Assembly: GCA_014138645.1 (NCBI GenBank)
Contig: JACJIB010000001.1
Coordinates: 496,001-560,000, forward strand
Direction: 5' to 3'
Length of the DNA: 64,000 bases
Origin: Methylorubrum thiocyanatum
GTDB taxonomy: Bacteria; Pseudomonadota; Alphaproteobacteria; Rhizobiales; Beijerinckiaceae
Shown: piece after piece, positions 9,821 through 19,718 of the stretch
Layout: the number at the start of each line of letters is the position of its first letter
Numbering within the stretch: the stretch's first letter is position 1
Position numbers and translations under genes: made by a program
The notes under the pieces: model-generated
The model's input: only the letters and a program-made list of their open reading frames with translations
The model's database searches: none
What the model was told of the DNA's origin: nothing

Positions 9821-12439
9821 ATGCGTTCCCTTCGCCGTTCCGCTTCGCCCTACGACACCTTCGTCGATAGCCTTCGGCCCTTTCTGGCCAAGCGGCTGAC
9901 GGAGTGCGGCGGCCTGATTCTCTTCACCGGCGCGGTCGCGCTGACCGTCGCCCTGGCGACGTGGTCGATCGACGACCCCAGCCTCAACCACGCCACCGAC
10001 CAGCGGGCGCACAACGTGCTCGGGCGCCCCGGCGCCGTGGTGGCCGACCTCGCCATGCAGCTCCTCGGGCTCGGCTCGATCATGCTTGCGCTGCCGCCCG
10101 TCCTGTGGGGCATGCGGCTGATGCGCGAGCGCGACCTGCCGCATGGGGGGGTGCGCATGGCGCTGTGGTTCGTCGGCGTGCTCAGCGCGAGCGCGGTCGC
10201 CAGTGCCCTGCCGCCCACCGCCCGCTGGCCGCTGCCCACCGGCATGGGGGGGGTGGCGGGCGATGCCCTGCTCGCCGGCACGCGGATGCTGGTCGGGCCG
10301 CTGGCGAGCTTCGCCGGCTTCCTGTTCGCGGCGATCGCCATCCTCAGCCTCACCGCTGCCTGCCGCGTGACCCGGCCGGACTTCGAGGAGGACGAGGAGG
10401 GGCCCTACGGCGCCGCGCGCCCGGCGCCCCGCTCCGGCCGCGCCTCGCCCCACGAGGAGCGCCACGATTCCGACGAGCCGAGCCTTGGCATCCTCTCGCT
10501 GGGGGCGCTCGCCCAGGCCGTGATGCGCAGCCGCGCCTCTCTGCGCACGCGGCTCGAATCCTGGCAGGCCCCGTCCGACGAGGGGGAGGGGCTGGCCTAT
10601 GCCGGCGCCTCCCCCGCCCTTGCCGCGCGCCGCGCCTTCGCCGAGCCGGAGGAGGCGCCCTGGGCGCCGCAGGCCCGGGAGCGTGCCACCGCATCGGACC
10701 CGTCGGGCCGCCGCGAGCCGCGGTTCGAACCGGAGGACGACGACGAGGAGCCGGCGCCGGGCCGCCCGGTTCCGCCGCGCGCCGCCGCGATTCCCGAGGC
10801 GGACGCGGCCGACGACGAGCCGCCCTCCCGCGTCTCGCGCCCGCTGCCCCAGGCGCCCGCGGCGCGCCCGCGGCCGGTCGAGCCCCGCCCGGAGCCCGGT
10901 GAGTACCGGCTGCCCGCCCTGGAGCTTCTCGCCCGCCCGCGCGACGCCGCGCCCGGCTCCGAGGTCTCGGCCGAGGCTCTGGAGCAGAATGCCACCATGC
11001 TGGAGGCCACGCTTCAGGATTTCGGTGTGCGCGGCGACATCCTCGCCGTGCGCCCCGGTCCCGTCGTCACCCTCTACGAATTGGAGCCGGCCCCCGGCAC
11101 CAAGTCGAGCCGCGTGATCGCGCTCGCCGACGACATCGCCCGCTCGATGTCCGCCGTCTCCGCCCGCGTCGCCGTGGTGCCGGGCCGCAATGCCATCGGC
11201 ATCGAGCTGCCGAACACCAAGCGCGAGACCGTCTTCTTGCGCGAACTCCTGGCCTCGGTCGATTTCGTCGAGACCAAGCACAAGCTCGCCCTGTGCCTCG
11301 GCAAGAACATCGGCGGCGAACCGATCATCGCCGATCTGGCCCGCATGCCCCACCTGTTGGTGGCCGGCACCACCGGCTCGGGCAAGTCGGTGGCCATCAA
11401 CACCATGATCCTGTCGCTGCTCTACCGGCTGAAGCCGGAGGAGTGCCGCCTGATCATGGTCGATCCCAAGATGCTGGAGCTGTCGGTCTATGACGGCATC
11501 CCGCACCTGCTCTCCCCCGTCGTCACCGACCCGAAGAAGGCGGTCATCGCCCTCAAATGGGCCGTGCGCGAGATGGAGGAGCGCTACAAGAAGATGTCCA
11601 AGGTCGGTGTGCGCAACATCGACGGCTTCAACGCGCGCCTCGAGGAGGCCCGCTCCCGCGGCGAGACCCTGACCCGCACGGTCCAGACCGGGTTCGACCG
11701 CTCGACCGGAGAGGCGGTCTACGAGGACGAGGTCATGGACCTCAACCCGCTCCCCTACATCGTCATTGTGGTCGACGAGATGGCCGACCTGATGATGGTG
11801 GCGGGCAAGGACATCGAGGGGGCGATCCAGCGTCTGGCCCAGATGGCGCGTGCGGCCGGCATCCACCTGATCATGGCCACGCAGCGTCCCTCGGTCGATG
11901 TAATCACCGGCACGATCAAGGCGAACTTCCCGACCCGGATCTCCTTCCAGGTGACGAGCAAGATCGACTCGCGCACGATCCTGGGCGAGATGGGCGCGGA
12001 GCAGCTGCTGGGCCAGGGCGACATGCTGTTCATGGCCGGCGGCGGGCGCACGACCCGCGTGCACGGACCCTTCTGCTCGGACTCGGAAGTCGAGAGCGTG
12101 GTCGCTCACCTCAAGCGCCAGGGCCGGCCCTCCTATCTCGAGGCGGTCACGGCGGAGGAGGGTGAGATCCCGGCCGGCGCCGCCGCTTCCGAGGACGGCC
12201 CGGTCTTCGATGCCGGCCAGTTCGGCGGCGGGGAGGGCGGCGATCTCTACGAGCAGGCGGTGGCCGTGGTGCTGCGGGACAAGAAGGCCTCCACCTCCTA
12301 CATCCAGCGCCGCCTTCAGATCGGTTACAACCGCGCCGCCTCGCTGATGGAGCGGATGGAGACCGAGGGGCTGGTCGGTCCGGCCAACCACGCAGGCAAG
12401 CGCGAGATCCTGGTGGAGCCCGAGCCGCAGGATTACTGA
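9821..12439 (+). CDS. ftsK: DNA translocase FtsK
   Basis: Septum-located DNA pump that segregates chromosome termini and activates XerCD. The product is 872 residues. About four membrane helices lie within residues 25-185, followed by a disordered Pro/Arg/acid-rich linker (about 190-380), then the RecA-like motor with Walker [10 protein letters not shown] near residue 516 and Walker [14 protein letters not shown] near 648. A C-terminal gamma winged helix (about 808-866, [20 protein letters not shown]) reads KOPS sites. Two G-runs, of seven bases at 10145-10151 and eight at 10246-10253, lie in the membrane part; the frame is intact. The gene stands alone between the porin and a TonB receptor. 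Confidence 0.96.
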   Translation: MRSLRRSASPYDTFVDSLRPFLAKRLTECGGLILFTGAVALTVALATWSIDDPSLNHATDQRAHNVLGRPGAVVADLAMQLLGLGSIMLALPPVLWGMRLMRERDLPHGGVRMALWFVGVLSASAVASALPPTARWPLPTGMGGVAGDALLAGTRMLVGPLASFAGFLFAAIAILSLTAACRVTRPDFEEDEEGPYGAARPAPRSGRASPHEERHDSDEPSLGILSLGALAQAVMRSRASLRTRLESWQAPSDEGEGLAYAGASPALAARRAFAEPEEAPWAPQARERATASDPSGRREPRFEPEDDDEEPAPGRPVPPRAAAIPEADAADDEPPSRVSRPLPQAPAARPRPVEPRPEPGEYRLPALELLARPRDAAPGSEVSAEALEQNATMLEATLQDFGVRGDILAVRPGPVVTLYELEPAPGTKSSRVIALADDIARSMSAVSARVAVVPGRNAIGIELPNTKRETVFLRELLASVDFVETKHKLALCLGKNIGGEPIIADLARMPHLLVAGTTGSGKSVAINTMILSLLYRLKPEECRLIMVDPKMLELSVYDGIPHLLSPVVTDPKKAVIALKWAVREMEERYKKMSKVGVRNIDGFNARLEEARSRGETLTRTVQTGFDRSTGEAVYEDEVMDLNPLPYIVIVVDEMADLMMVAGKDIEGAIQRLAQMARAAGIHLIMATQRPSVDVITGTIKANFPTRISFQVTSKIDSRTILGEMGAEQLLGQGDMLFMAGGGRTTRVHGPFCSDSEVESVVAHLKRQGRPSYLEAVTAEEGEIPAGAAASEDGPVFDAGQFGGGEGGDLYEQAVAVVLRDKKASTSYIQRRLQIGYNRAASLMERMETEGLVGPANHAGKREILVEPEPQDY

Positions 12440-12581
12440 CCGGGCAGTCCTGACCCAGAACGACCGAGGCGCCGCGCACCGCCGCGGGCCGCTCGATCGA
12501 CCGACGCGTCGTCCTCCTCGAGGGCGGCGCGTTTTCGCATTTCGGGGGCCGCTTCCCGCTCGACAACGGCTACGCTTGAAA

Positions 12582-12599
12582 TTATAGCATCAGCTATAA
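12582..12599 (+). promoter_or_regulatory. Zur-like palindrome upstream of TonB receptor
   Basis: TTATAGC (12582-12588), four bases, GCTATAA (12593-12599): a perfect dyad in an AT-rich patch 18 bases before the receptor start. Alphaproteobacterial Zur operators are AT-rich palindromes of the GTTATA/TATAAC type, and this resembles them without matching exactly. With the downstream ZnuD-like receptor, repression by a zinc regulator is a reasonable inference. Confidence 0.55.
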
Positions 12600-12617
12600 C
12601 TCAGAGGATCCTGTTGT

Positions 12618-14762
12618 ATGTCGAGGAAGCGCTATGTGATCGCGCGCTGCGCTGGGATCGGCTTTGCCGGGCTCGTCGCACCGCCGCTCCAAGCGGAAGA
12701 GGTCGCGCTGGAGGAGATCAGCGTCACCTCCGATAGGCCGGCACGGCGGGCCGGGGAGGGCGCCGCCACGGGTCCGAATCCCCCCGGTTCCGTCGGCGTC
12801 CTGCCGGTGGTGAGCGATCGTTTCTCGACGGTCACCGTCGTTTCCGGCGCCGAGCTGGCCCGCTCGCAGCCGACCTCCCTCGGCGAGGCCCTGTTCGACA
12901 AGCCCGGCCTGTCGGCGACGACCTTCGCGCCGGGCTCCGCCTCGCGGCCGATCATCCGCGGCCTCGACAACCACCGCGTCCGCATCCTCGAGAACGGCAC
13001 GGGGGTGCAGGACATGTCGGATCTCGGCGAGGATCACGCCGTCCCGATCAACCCGCTGATCAACGACCGCATCGAGGTGATCCGAGGTCCCGCGGGCCTG
13101 CGCTACGGCTCGCAGGCGGTCGGCGGCGTGGTCTCGGTCGAGAACAACCGGATTCCGACGAGCCTGCCGCCCGGCGGCGTCGCAGGCCGCGTGACCACCG
13201 GCTATTCCGCCGTTGATAACGGGCGCAACGTCGCCGCCACGGTCGATGCCGGCAGCGACAACGTCGCCGTCCATGCGGACGCCTTCCGGAGTGCGGCGGA
13301 CGACTACAACACGCCGCTCGGCATCCAGCGCAACTCCTTCAACGAGTCCCAGGGCGGGGCCTTCGGCGCCTCCTACCTGTTCGATCGCGGCTTTGTCGGC
13401 CTGTCCTTCAGCCACTTCGCTTCCGTCTACGGCATTCCCGGACTCGGCTCCGCAGCGCAGCGCACCCGCCTCGATCCGGTGCAGGACAAGCTCCAGGCAC
13501 GGGGCGAGGTCCGGCCGCTCGACGGGCCGTTCGCGGCGATCCGGTTCTGGGCGGGCGGCTCGAACTACCGGCACAACGAGTTCGGCACCGACGCGAACGG
13601 CGTCGAGGGCATCGAGGCGGTGTTCAAGAACCGGGCGGCGGAAGGGCGGATCGAGTTCGACCACGTGCCGGTCGAGACAGCTCTCGGCACCTTGAGCGGG
13701 CAGCTCGGATTCCAGGCCGACCGGCGCAAGCTCCGGATTTCCGGCGCGGAAGGCGGCCTGTTGCGCCCCACCGACACGCGGGTGCAGGCGGCCTACCTGT
13801 TCGAGGAACTGGCGCTCGGCGGCGGCCTGCGGTTCCAGGCGGCGGGCCGGATCGAGGGCAACCGCGTCGCCGGCACCCAGGCCTTGTTCCCGGCCGACTT
13901 CCTGCCGGACGGGCCCGGCGACGAACCGGTGGAATCGCGCCGCATCCGCCGCTTCGCCCCGAAGAGCGCGAGCTTCGGCGCGCTTCAGGACCTGCCCTAC
14001 GGCTTCGTGGGAAGCCTGACCGGCTCGTATGTCGAGCGCGCCCCGACCTCACCCGAACTGTTCTCGCGCGGGCCGCACGAGGCCTCCGCCACCTTCGAGA
14101 TCGGCGATCCCAATCTCAGGCCGGAGCGGGCGCGGACCGTCGAGGTCGCGATCCGGAGGGCGGACGGGCCGTTCCGCCTCGACGCCACCGGCTACGTCAC
14201 GCGCTATACCGGCTTCGTCTACAAGCGCCTGACCGGCTTCACCTGCGGCGACACCTTCGGCAGCTGCGGGATCGGCGGCGGCGATCTGCGGCAGGTCGCC
14301 TATTCCCAGGCCGGTGCCACCTTCGCCGGGGCCGAGATTGCCAGCCAGATCGACCTCGTACCGGTCGGCGACGGATTTGCGGGCATCAGCGCACAGTATG
14401 ATTTCGTGCGGGCCCAGTTCGACGACGGCCGCTTCGTGCCGCGCATCCCGCCCCACAGGGTCGGCGGCGGCGTCTTCCTGCGGGCGGACGGTTGGTTCGC
14501 GCAGATCAGCCTTCTCCACGCCTTCGCCCAGACCCAGACCGGAGCGCTGGAGACGCCGACGCCGGGCTACAACGACCTGAAGGCGGAGATCGCCTATAGC
14601 CGCCCCCTCGATCCGGCGGTCCACGGCCTGAGCGAGGTGACGCTGGGTCTGCGCGGCACGAACCTGCTCGACGACGTGATCCGCAACGCCGCCTCCTTCC
14701 GCAAGGACGAGGTGGTTCTGCCGGGCCGCAACCTGCGGCTCTTCCTCACGGCACGGTTCTGA
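12618..14762 (+). CDS. TonB-dependent receptor, ZnuD-like (probable zinc uptake)
   Basis: Outer-membrane active transporter, 714 residues. It has an N-terminal signal (MSRKRYVIARCAGIGFAGLV to about LQA), a plug domain (about 40-170, with IRGLDNHRVRILENG and RIEVIRGPAGLRYGS), then a 22-strand barrel ending in Phe (FLTARF). The segments SPELFSRGPHEASATFEIG, YGIPG and the terminal NLLDDVIRNAASFRKD resemble the ZnuD zinc receptors of Neisseria and relatives rather than siderophore receptors. An AT-rich palindrome sits directly in front, consistent with metal repression. It is alone; no zinc ABC genes are in the window. Family call strong, zinc as substrate inferred. Confidence 0.82.
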   Translation: MSRKRYVIARCAGIGFAGLVAPPLQAEEVALEEISVTSDRPARRAGEGAATGPNPPGSVGVLPVVSDRFSTVTVVSGAELARSQPTSLGEALFDKPGLSATTFAPGSASRPIIRGLDNHRVRILENGTGVQDMSDLGEDHAVPINPLINDRIEVIRGPAGLRYGSQAVGGVVSVENNRIPTSLPPGGVAGRVTTGYSAVDNGRNVAATVDAGSDNVAVHADAFRSAADDYNTPLGIQRNSFNESQGGAFGASYLFDRGFVGLSFSHFASVYGIPGLGSAAQRTRLDPVQDKLQARGEVRPLDGPFAAIRFWAGGSNYRHNEFGTDANGVEGIEAVFKNRAAEGRIEFDHVPVETALGTLSGQLGFQADRRKLRISGAEGGLLRPTDTRVQAAYLFEELALGGGLRFQAAGRIEGNRVAGTQALFPADFLPDGPGDEPVESRRIRRFAPKSASFGALQDLPYGFVGSLTGSYVERAPTSPELFSRGPHEASATFEIGDPNLRPERARTVEVAIRRADGPFRLDATGYVTRYTGFVYKRLTGFTCGDTFGSCGIGGGDLRQVAYSQAGATFAGAEIASQIDLVPVGDGFAGISAQYDFVRAQFDDGRFVPRIPPHRVGGGVFLRADGWFAQISLLHAFAQTQTGALETPTPGYNDLKAEIAYSRPLDPAVHGLSEVTLGLRGTNLLDDVIRNAASFRKDEVVLPGRNLRLFLTARF

Positions 14763-15117
14763 CGGGGACGGTTCACGGGCTCCTGTCGTGCGGTCTCCGC
14801 CGTATCGAGCGCTCCGGTCGCCCGTGCGGGCGCGTCGGAGATGGAGGGGTTGCGATCTGAACGGAAGCGTTTCCAGAGCCGGAAATTCCGATAAATGCCC
14901 TCTGGCGGCGAGCGACGCTGAATTGTTCTTGCCGGGTGCAGCCAAAAGCGCGCCTGATCCGGCTGCTCTTGAGGGTGATGCGCGAGCGCTCGCCTGTGCG
15001 ATTATGTTACACCTATTGTAAGGTGGTGGACTGACATAGTGATCCTGTCGGGACCGGGGGAGAAATCGCTCGATCTGCATGCCGAATACGGTTTCGGCGT
15101 ATGGGCAAGGATGCGGG
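14763..15117. other. Intergenic region TonB receptor / HWE kinase
   Basis: About 355 bases with no supported gene, repeat or clear promoter consensus. An alternative in-frame ATG for the kinase lies at 15079. Confidence 0.5.
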
Positions 15118-17085
15118 ATGGATGGGAGCGGCAGTCCACCTGCGCAACCGGTCCGCGGCGAGATGGCCGAGCGGATCCGCGCGCATGACTGGGCTTCGAC
15201 GCCGCTCGGCGCAGCCGAGACGTGGACGTCCAGCCTGAGGGCCACGGTCAGCCTCCTGCTCGGTTGCGGCTTTCCGATGATCGCGCTGTGGGGCCGCGAC
15301 CTGATCCAGATTTACAACGACGGCTTCCGCGACCTGATGGGGGTCAAGCATCCGGCCGGGCTCGGTCAGCCGAGCCGCGAGTGCTGGCCCGAAATTCTGC
15401 ACATCACCGGGCCGATCTACGAGCGGGTCTGGGAGGGCGAGACCTTCACCTTCGAGGACGCGCTCTACCCCCTGACGCGGTCGGGCCGCCTTGAAGACGC
15501 GTGGTTCACGCTGACCTACAGCCCGCTGCGGGACGAGACGAGTGCGATCACGGGCATCCTGGTCACCCTGGTCGAGACCACGGCCCGGGTGCTGGCGGAC
15601 CGCGCCCTGCGCGAGAGCGAAGCACGCTTCCGGGCCGAACTGGAGCGGCAGGTCCAGGAGCGGACGGCGGAGCTTCAGGCGAGCCGCGACCTGCTCAAGG
15701 CGACCATGGACAGCTCCATGGACATGATCCAGGTGTTCAAGGCGGTGCGCGACGCCTCGGGTGAGATCGTCGATTTCCAGTGGCTTTTCAACAACCACAC
15801 CTCGGAGAGCCGCTACGGCAAGGTGTGCGGGCAGAGCCTGCTCGAACGCAATCCGGGCGTTGTGCAGGAGGGCATCTTCGACACCTTCAAGCGCGTGACG
15901 GAGACCGGCCAGCCCGCGACCGCGGAGCGCCGCTATGTTCACGAGCAGTTCGACGGCTGGTTCTTCCAGTGCGCGGTGAAGCTCGGCGACGGGGTCGCCA
16001 CGACCACCAAGGAGATCTCGGCCTGGAAGGCGGCGCAGGACGAGGTGCTGCGGCTTCGCGACGCGATGGCGCAGACGGCCCTGCGCGAGAGCGAGGATCG
16101 CTTCCGCACCCTGGCGAGTCTCATCCCCGTCCTGCTGTGGCGCTCCGACGTCAGCGGAGAGAACAACGCGTTCAACGAAGCGTGGCTCACCTATACCGGC
16201 CAGACCCCGCAGCAATCGCAGGTCCACGGCTGGCTCGACGCGCTCCACCCGGACGACCGCGAGGCGGCGTACGAGGCCTTCGGCGCCGGGCGCGCGGCGC
16301 GGCGGCTGATCGAGGTACAGCAGCGCATCCGCCGGCACGACGGCCAGTACCGCTGGTTCCTCGTGCGGGAGGCCCCGATCATCGATGCCGAGGGGCAGGT
16401 GACGCAGTGGATCGGCGCCGCCATGGACATCCACGATCTGCACGACCTGCAGGAGCGCCAGTCCGTCCTCGTCGCCGAACTGCAGCACCGCACCCGCAAC
16501 CTGCTCGGCGTCGTGCGCTCCATCGCCCACCAGACCATGGTGCAGACGGGGCCGACCGAGCGCTTCCGGGAGCAATTCAGCGACCGGCTCGCCGCCCTCT
16601 CGCGGGTCCAGGGCCTGCTGTCGCGCTCGGACCAGGAGCCGATCACCCTGCGCACCCTGATCCAGACCGAGCTGGACGCCCTCGGCGGCGGTGAGTTCGC
16701 CGACCGGATCCATGTCGGCGGGCCGCCGGTACGCCTGCGCAAGGCGTCGGTGCAGACCCTCGCGCTCGCCGTGCACGAACTGGCCACCAACGCCCGCAAG
16801 TACGGCGCGCTGACGACCGATCACGGCCGCCTCTCGGTGACGTGGCGGGCCGACGGGAGCGCGCGGGACGGCGGGCGCCTTCTGGTCGAGTGGCTTGAGG
16901 AGGGCATCAGCCGGCCGCGCGACCCGCAGAACCCGATGCGGCGCGGCTACGGACGCGAGCTGATCGAGCAGGCGATGCCCTACGCGCTCAACGCCAAGAC
17001 CCGCTACGAACTCAGCGAGACGCGGCTGCTCTGCGCGATCGAACTGCCGCTGGGCGAGCGGTCCGGGGAGATGAGCACCGCCTGA
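15118..17085 (+). CDS. PAS-containing HWE-family sensor histidine kinase
   Basis: Cytoplasmic sensor kinase, 655 residues from the ATG at 15118 (AAGG seven bases before it; an upstream ATG at 15079 is less well placed). It has three sensory regions: an N-terminal PAS-like domain (about 30-170), a second (about 200-300), and a canonical PAS/PAC (about 325-440). The HWE catalytic core follows with His457 in ELQHRTRNLLG, the N-box HELATNARKYGAL, and the VEWLEEG element containing the Trp-x-Glu of the HWE name. No membrane helices are evident. HWE kinases often feed PhyR/general-stress or single-domain receivers, but the partner here is unknown. Confidence 0.9.
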   Translation: MDGSGSPPAQPVRGEMAERIRAHDWASTPLGAAETWTSSLRATVSLLLGCGFPMIALWGRDLIQIYNDGFRDLMGVKHPAGLGQPSRECWPEILHITGPIYERVWEGETFTFEDALYPLTRSGRLEDAWFTLTYSPLRDETSAITGILVTLVETTARVLADRALRESEARFRAELERQVQERTAELQASRDLLKATMDSSMDMIQVFKAVRDASGEIVDFQWLFNNHTSESRYGKVCGQSLLERNPGVVQEGIFDTFKRVTETGQPATAERRYVHEQFDGWFFQCAVKLGDGVATTTKEISAWKAAQDEVLRLRDAMAQTALRESEDRFRTLASLIPVLLWRSDVSGENNAFNEAWLTYTGQTPQQSQVHGWLDALHPDDREAAYEAFGAGRAARRLIEVQQRIRRHDGQYRWFLVREAPIIDAEGQVTQWIGAAMDIHDLHDLQERQSVLVAELQHRTRNLLGVVRSIAHQTMVQTGPTERFREQFSDRLAALSRVQGLLSRSDQEPITLRTLIQTELDALGGGEFADRIHVGGPPVRLRKASVQTLALAVHELATNARKYGALTTDHGRLSVTWRADGSARDGGRLLVEWLEEGISRPRDPQNPMRRGYGRELIEQAMPYALNAKTRYELSETRLLCAIELPLGERSGEMSTA

Positions 17086-17100
17086 CGGCGCTCCTCGGGT

Positions 17101-17403
17101 TCAGGCGGCAAGCGCCGTCAGCATCGCGCTTCCCGCCGCACTCGCCGCGTAACGGGTGCGCTGGGTCCGCCCGTCGCGGGCGGTCACGGTCAGGAGGGTC
17201 GCGCCGGTGAGACCCTCCACCGCGCGCAGCACCAGGGCGTGCTCGACGCCGAAGATGCGGGCGAAGCTCCGGCTGTCCGCGGCAAGGCCGAGATGCAGGC
17301 CGGCGAGGATGCCGGCCTCCAGCAGGCTCAAGTCCGGCCGCAGGGCCGCGATCGTGTCGGTCGCGGCCAGGAACGTCTCGGCGTCGGCGGCGGGCTCGCT
17401 CAC
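17101..17403 (-). CDS. fdh4B: Small subunit-like protein of formate dehydrogenase 4
   Basis: 100 residues, Ala/Leu-rich and helical, with no metal-binding motif or signal peptide. Its GTG start overlaps the stop of the preceding molybdoprotein gene by four bases (17400-17403), so the two are translationally coupled. In Methylobacterium extorquens a fourth formate dehydrogenase locus with this arrangement, a large molybdoprotein plus a small unknown protein, has been described as fdh4AB; the name is assigned by that order and length. Its biochemical role is not visible from sequence. It could be a chaperone or assembly factor rather than a subunit. Confidence 0.75.
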   Translation of the reverse strand: MSEPAADAETFLAATDTIAALRPDLSLLEAGILAGLHLGLAADSRSFARIFGVEHALVLRAVEGLTGATLLTVTARDGRTQRTRYAASAAGSAMLTALAA

Positions 17404-19718
17404 GCAGCCTTGCCCACGGCGTTCGCAGCGCGCGCTCGCACCTGAACCAGCACCGATTTGGAGGTCGGCGTATCCGAGAACTCGCCGAAGGCCGAGAGCG
17501 GCACCAGCACGTTGAGTTCCGGATAGTACCCGGCGAGCGAGCCGCGCGGCATGTCGAAGGGCACGAGGCGGAAATCCTCCGCCACCCGCACGACACCGTC
17601 CTCGGCGTGGACGCAGACGAGATCGACCCGCTCGCCCGCCCGCGCCTTCAGCTCCGCGAGGTCGTCCGGGTGGGCGAACACGACGCGGCGCTCGCCGTAG
17701 ACGCCGCGGTAGCGGTCGTCGAGGCCGTAGATCGTGGTGTTGTACTGGTCGTGGCTGCGGAAGGTCTGCAGCACGAAGGTGTCCCCTTGCGTGCTCGCGC
17801 GCTGATGCTCCGTGGCGACGGGGAGCGGCCCGCTGGAGAAGCCCGCCCGGCCCGTTGCCGTCTCGAACACCCGCTCGGCGGCGAGGTTGCGCAGCATGAA
17901 GCCGCGGGGCCGCCGCACACGGGTGTTGAAGCCGGCAAACCCCGGGATCGTCCGCTCGATCAGGTCGCGGATCAGGTCGTAATCGTCGGCGAGTGCGGCC
18001 CAGTCGATGCGCTCCGAGCCGACGGTGGCGGCGGCCATGCCGGCGATGATGCCGATTTCCGAGCGCAGATGCGGGGAGGCCGGTTTGTTGATGCCGCCGG
18101 AGCCGTGGACCATGCTCATCGAATCCTCGACGGTCACGATCTGCACCTTGCCCTTACTGTTGCGGTCGATCTCGGTGCGGCCGAGGCAGGGCAGCAGGTA
18201 TGCGACCCGGCCCGGCACGAGGTGCGAGTGGTTGAGCTTCGTCGCGATGTGGACGGTGAGTTCGCAACCGGCGAGCGCCTTCTCCACCAGCTTGGTGTCG
18301 GGCGTGGCGCGCACGAAGTTGCCGCCCAGCCCGATGAAGGCCTTGGACGAGCCGTCGAGCATCGCGCCGATGGCGCCGAGCACGTTGTGGCCGTGCTTGC
18401 GCGGTGCGTTGAGGCCGAATTCGCGGTCGAGCGCTTCGAGCAGTGCCACCGGCGGCTTCTCGTTGATGCCGACCGTGCGGTCGCCCTGCACGTTGGAATG
18501 GCCGCGCACCGGGCACAGGCCCGCACCCGGCCGGCCGATATGGCCGCGCAGGAACAGCAGGTTGGCGATCTCGCGGATCGTCGCCACCGAGTGGCGGTGC
18601 TGGGTCACGCCCATCGCCCAGGTCGCGATCACCTTGTCGGCGCCGAGATAGACGTCCGCCGCGGTCTCGATCTCCTCACGGGTCAGGCCGGACTGGTCGA
18701 GGATCGCGTCCCACGCGGTCGCCTCGACCGCCGCGCGGTAATCGGCGAAGGCGCTGGTATGCGCGGCGATGAAGGCGTGGTCGAGGAGCGAGGGCTTTCC
18801 GGCCGCGAGCGCCGCCGCGTCGCGGGCGAAGACGACTTTGGCGATGCCGCGGAAGGCGGCCATGTCGCCGCCGGGCTTCGGCTGGAAGTAATGGCTGGCG
18901 ATCGGGCGGCTCGCCCCGCGCAGCATCTCGACGCTGTTCTGCGGGTCGGCGAAGCGCTCCAGCCCGCGCTCGCGCACGGGGTTGAGCACCACGACCCGCG
19001 CGCCGCGCTCGGCGGCCCGGCGCAGGTCGCCCAGCATGCGCGGATGGTTGGTGCCGGGATTCTGACCGACGACGAAGATCGCGTCCGCCTTCTCGAAATC
19101 TTCGAGCAGCACCGTGCCCTTGCCGATGCCGATGGCCTGGACGAGGGCGATGCCGCTCGCCTCGTGGCACATGTTCGAGCAATCGGGGAAATTGTTGGTG
19201 CCGTAGGCCCGGGCGAAGAGCTGGTAGAGATAGGCCGCCTCGTTGGAGGCGCGGCCGGAGGTGTAGAACTCGACCCGGTCGGGATGGTCGAGGCCGCGCA
19301 GGGTCGCGCCGATCTCGGCGAAGGCCTCGTCCCACTCCACGGCGCGGTAGGTGTCCGTCTCCGCGTCGTAGCGCATCGGATGGGTGAGACGGCCCTCGCT
19401 CTCCAGGGCGTAGTCGGTCCAGCCGCGCAGCTCCGAGACCGGGTGCTTGGAGAAGAAGCGCGGCGTCACGCGCTTGTCGGTGGCCTCCCAGGAGACGGCC
19501 TTCACGCCGTTCTCGCAGAATTCGAAGGACGAGCCGTGGGCCGGGTCGCCCCAGGCGCAGCCGGGACAATCGAAGCCGTCCGGCTGGTTGGCGCTGAGCA
19601 GGGCGCGCGCGCCGGAGAGCGGAGCGCGGCTGCCCAGCAGGAATTTGCCGCAGCTCTTCAGGGCGCCCCAACCGCCCGCGGCGGAAGAGCGCTTGGGTAA
19701 GCCTTGCGAACGATCCAT
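17400..19718 (-). CDS. fdh4A: Molybdopterin formate dehydrogenase, alpha subunit (FDH4 type)
   Basis: Oxidises formate to CO2, the last energy step of methanol oxidation in methylotrophs. 772 residues from the ATG at 19718. An N-terminal Cys pair (FDCPGCAWGDP) and a following Cys (FEFCENGV) recall the iron-sulfur region. The likely Mo ligand Cys sits in SNMCHEASGIAL, followed by cofactor-binding stretches FVVGQNPGTNHPRML and VRGHSNVQGDRTVG. A C-terminal molybdopterin-dinucleotide domain starts at about residue 640. There is no Tat signal, so it is cytoplasmic. No beta or NADH-binding subunit is adjacent, only the small fdh4B-like gene, so the electron acceptor is unclear. It matches the oxidoreductase-alpha family to which M. 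extorquens Fdh4A belongs. Confidence 0.85.
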   Translation of the reverse strand: MDRSQGLPKRSSAAGGWGALKSCGKFLLGSRAPLSGARALLSANQPDGFDCPGCAWGDPAHGSSFEFCENGVKAVSWEATDKRVTPRFFSKHPVSELRGWTDYALESEGRLTHPMRYDAETDTYRAVEWDEAFAEIGATLRGLDHPDRVEFYTSGRASNEAAYLYQLFARAYGTNNFPDCSNMCHEASGIALVQAIGIGKGTVLLEDFEKADAIFVVGQNPGTNHPRMLGDLRRAAERGARVVVLNPVRERGLERFADPQNSVEMLRGASRPIASHYFQPKPGGDMAAFRGIAKVVFARDAAALAAGKPSLLDHAFIAAHTSAFADYRAAVEATAWDAILDQSGLTREEIETAADVYLGADKVIATWAMGVTQHRHSVATIREIANLLFLRGHIGRPGAGLCPVRGHSNVQGDRTVGINEKPPVALLEALDREFGLNAPRKHGHNVLGAIGAMLDGSSKAFIGLGGNFVRATPDTKLVEKALAGCELTVHIATKLNHSHLVPGRVAYLLPCLGRTEIDRNSKGKVQIVTVEDSMSMVHGSGGINKPASPHLRSEIGIIAGMAAATVGSERIDWAALADDYDLIRDLIERTIPGFAGFNTRVRRPRGFMLRNLAAERVFETATGRAGFSSGPLPVATEHQRASTQGDTFVLQTFRSHDQYNTTIYGLDDRYRGVYGERRVVFAHPDDLAELKARAGERVDLVCVHAEDGVVRVAEDFRLVPFDMPRGSLAGYYPELNVLVPLSAFGEFSDTPTSKSVLVQVRARAANAVGKAA

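Noticed and set aside
9788..12391. 867-codon open frame opposite ftsK
   Set aside because: Antisense shadow in GC-rich DNA: rich in Arg, Gly, His and Asp, with no recognisable domain, while the plus-strand frame is a clear FtsK.
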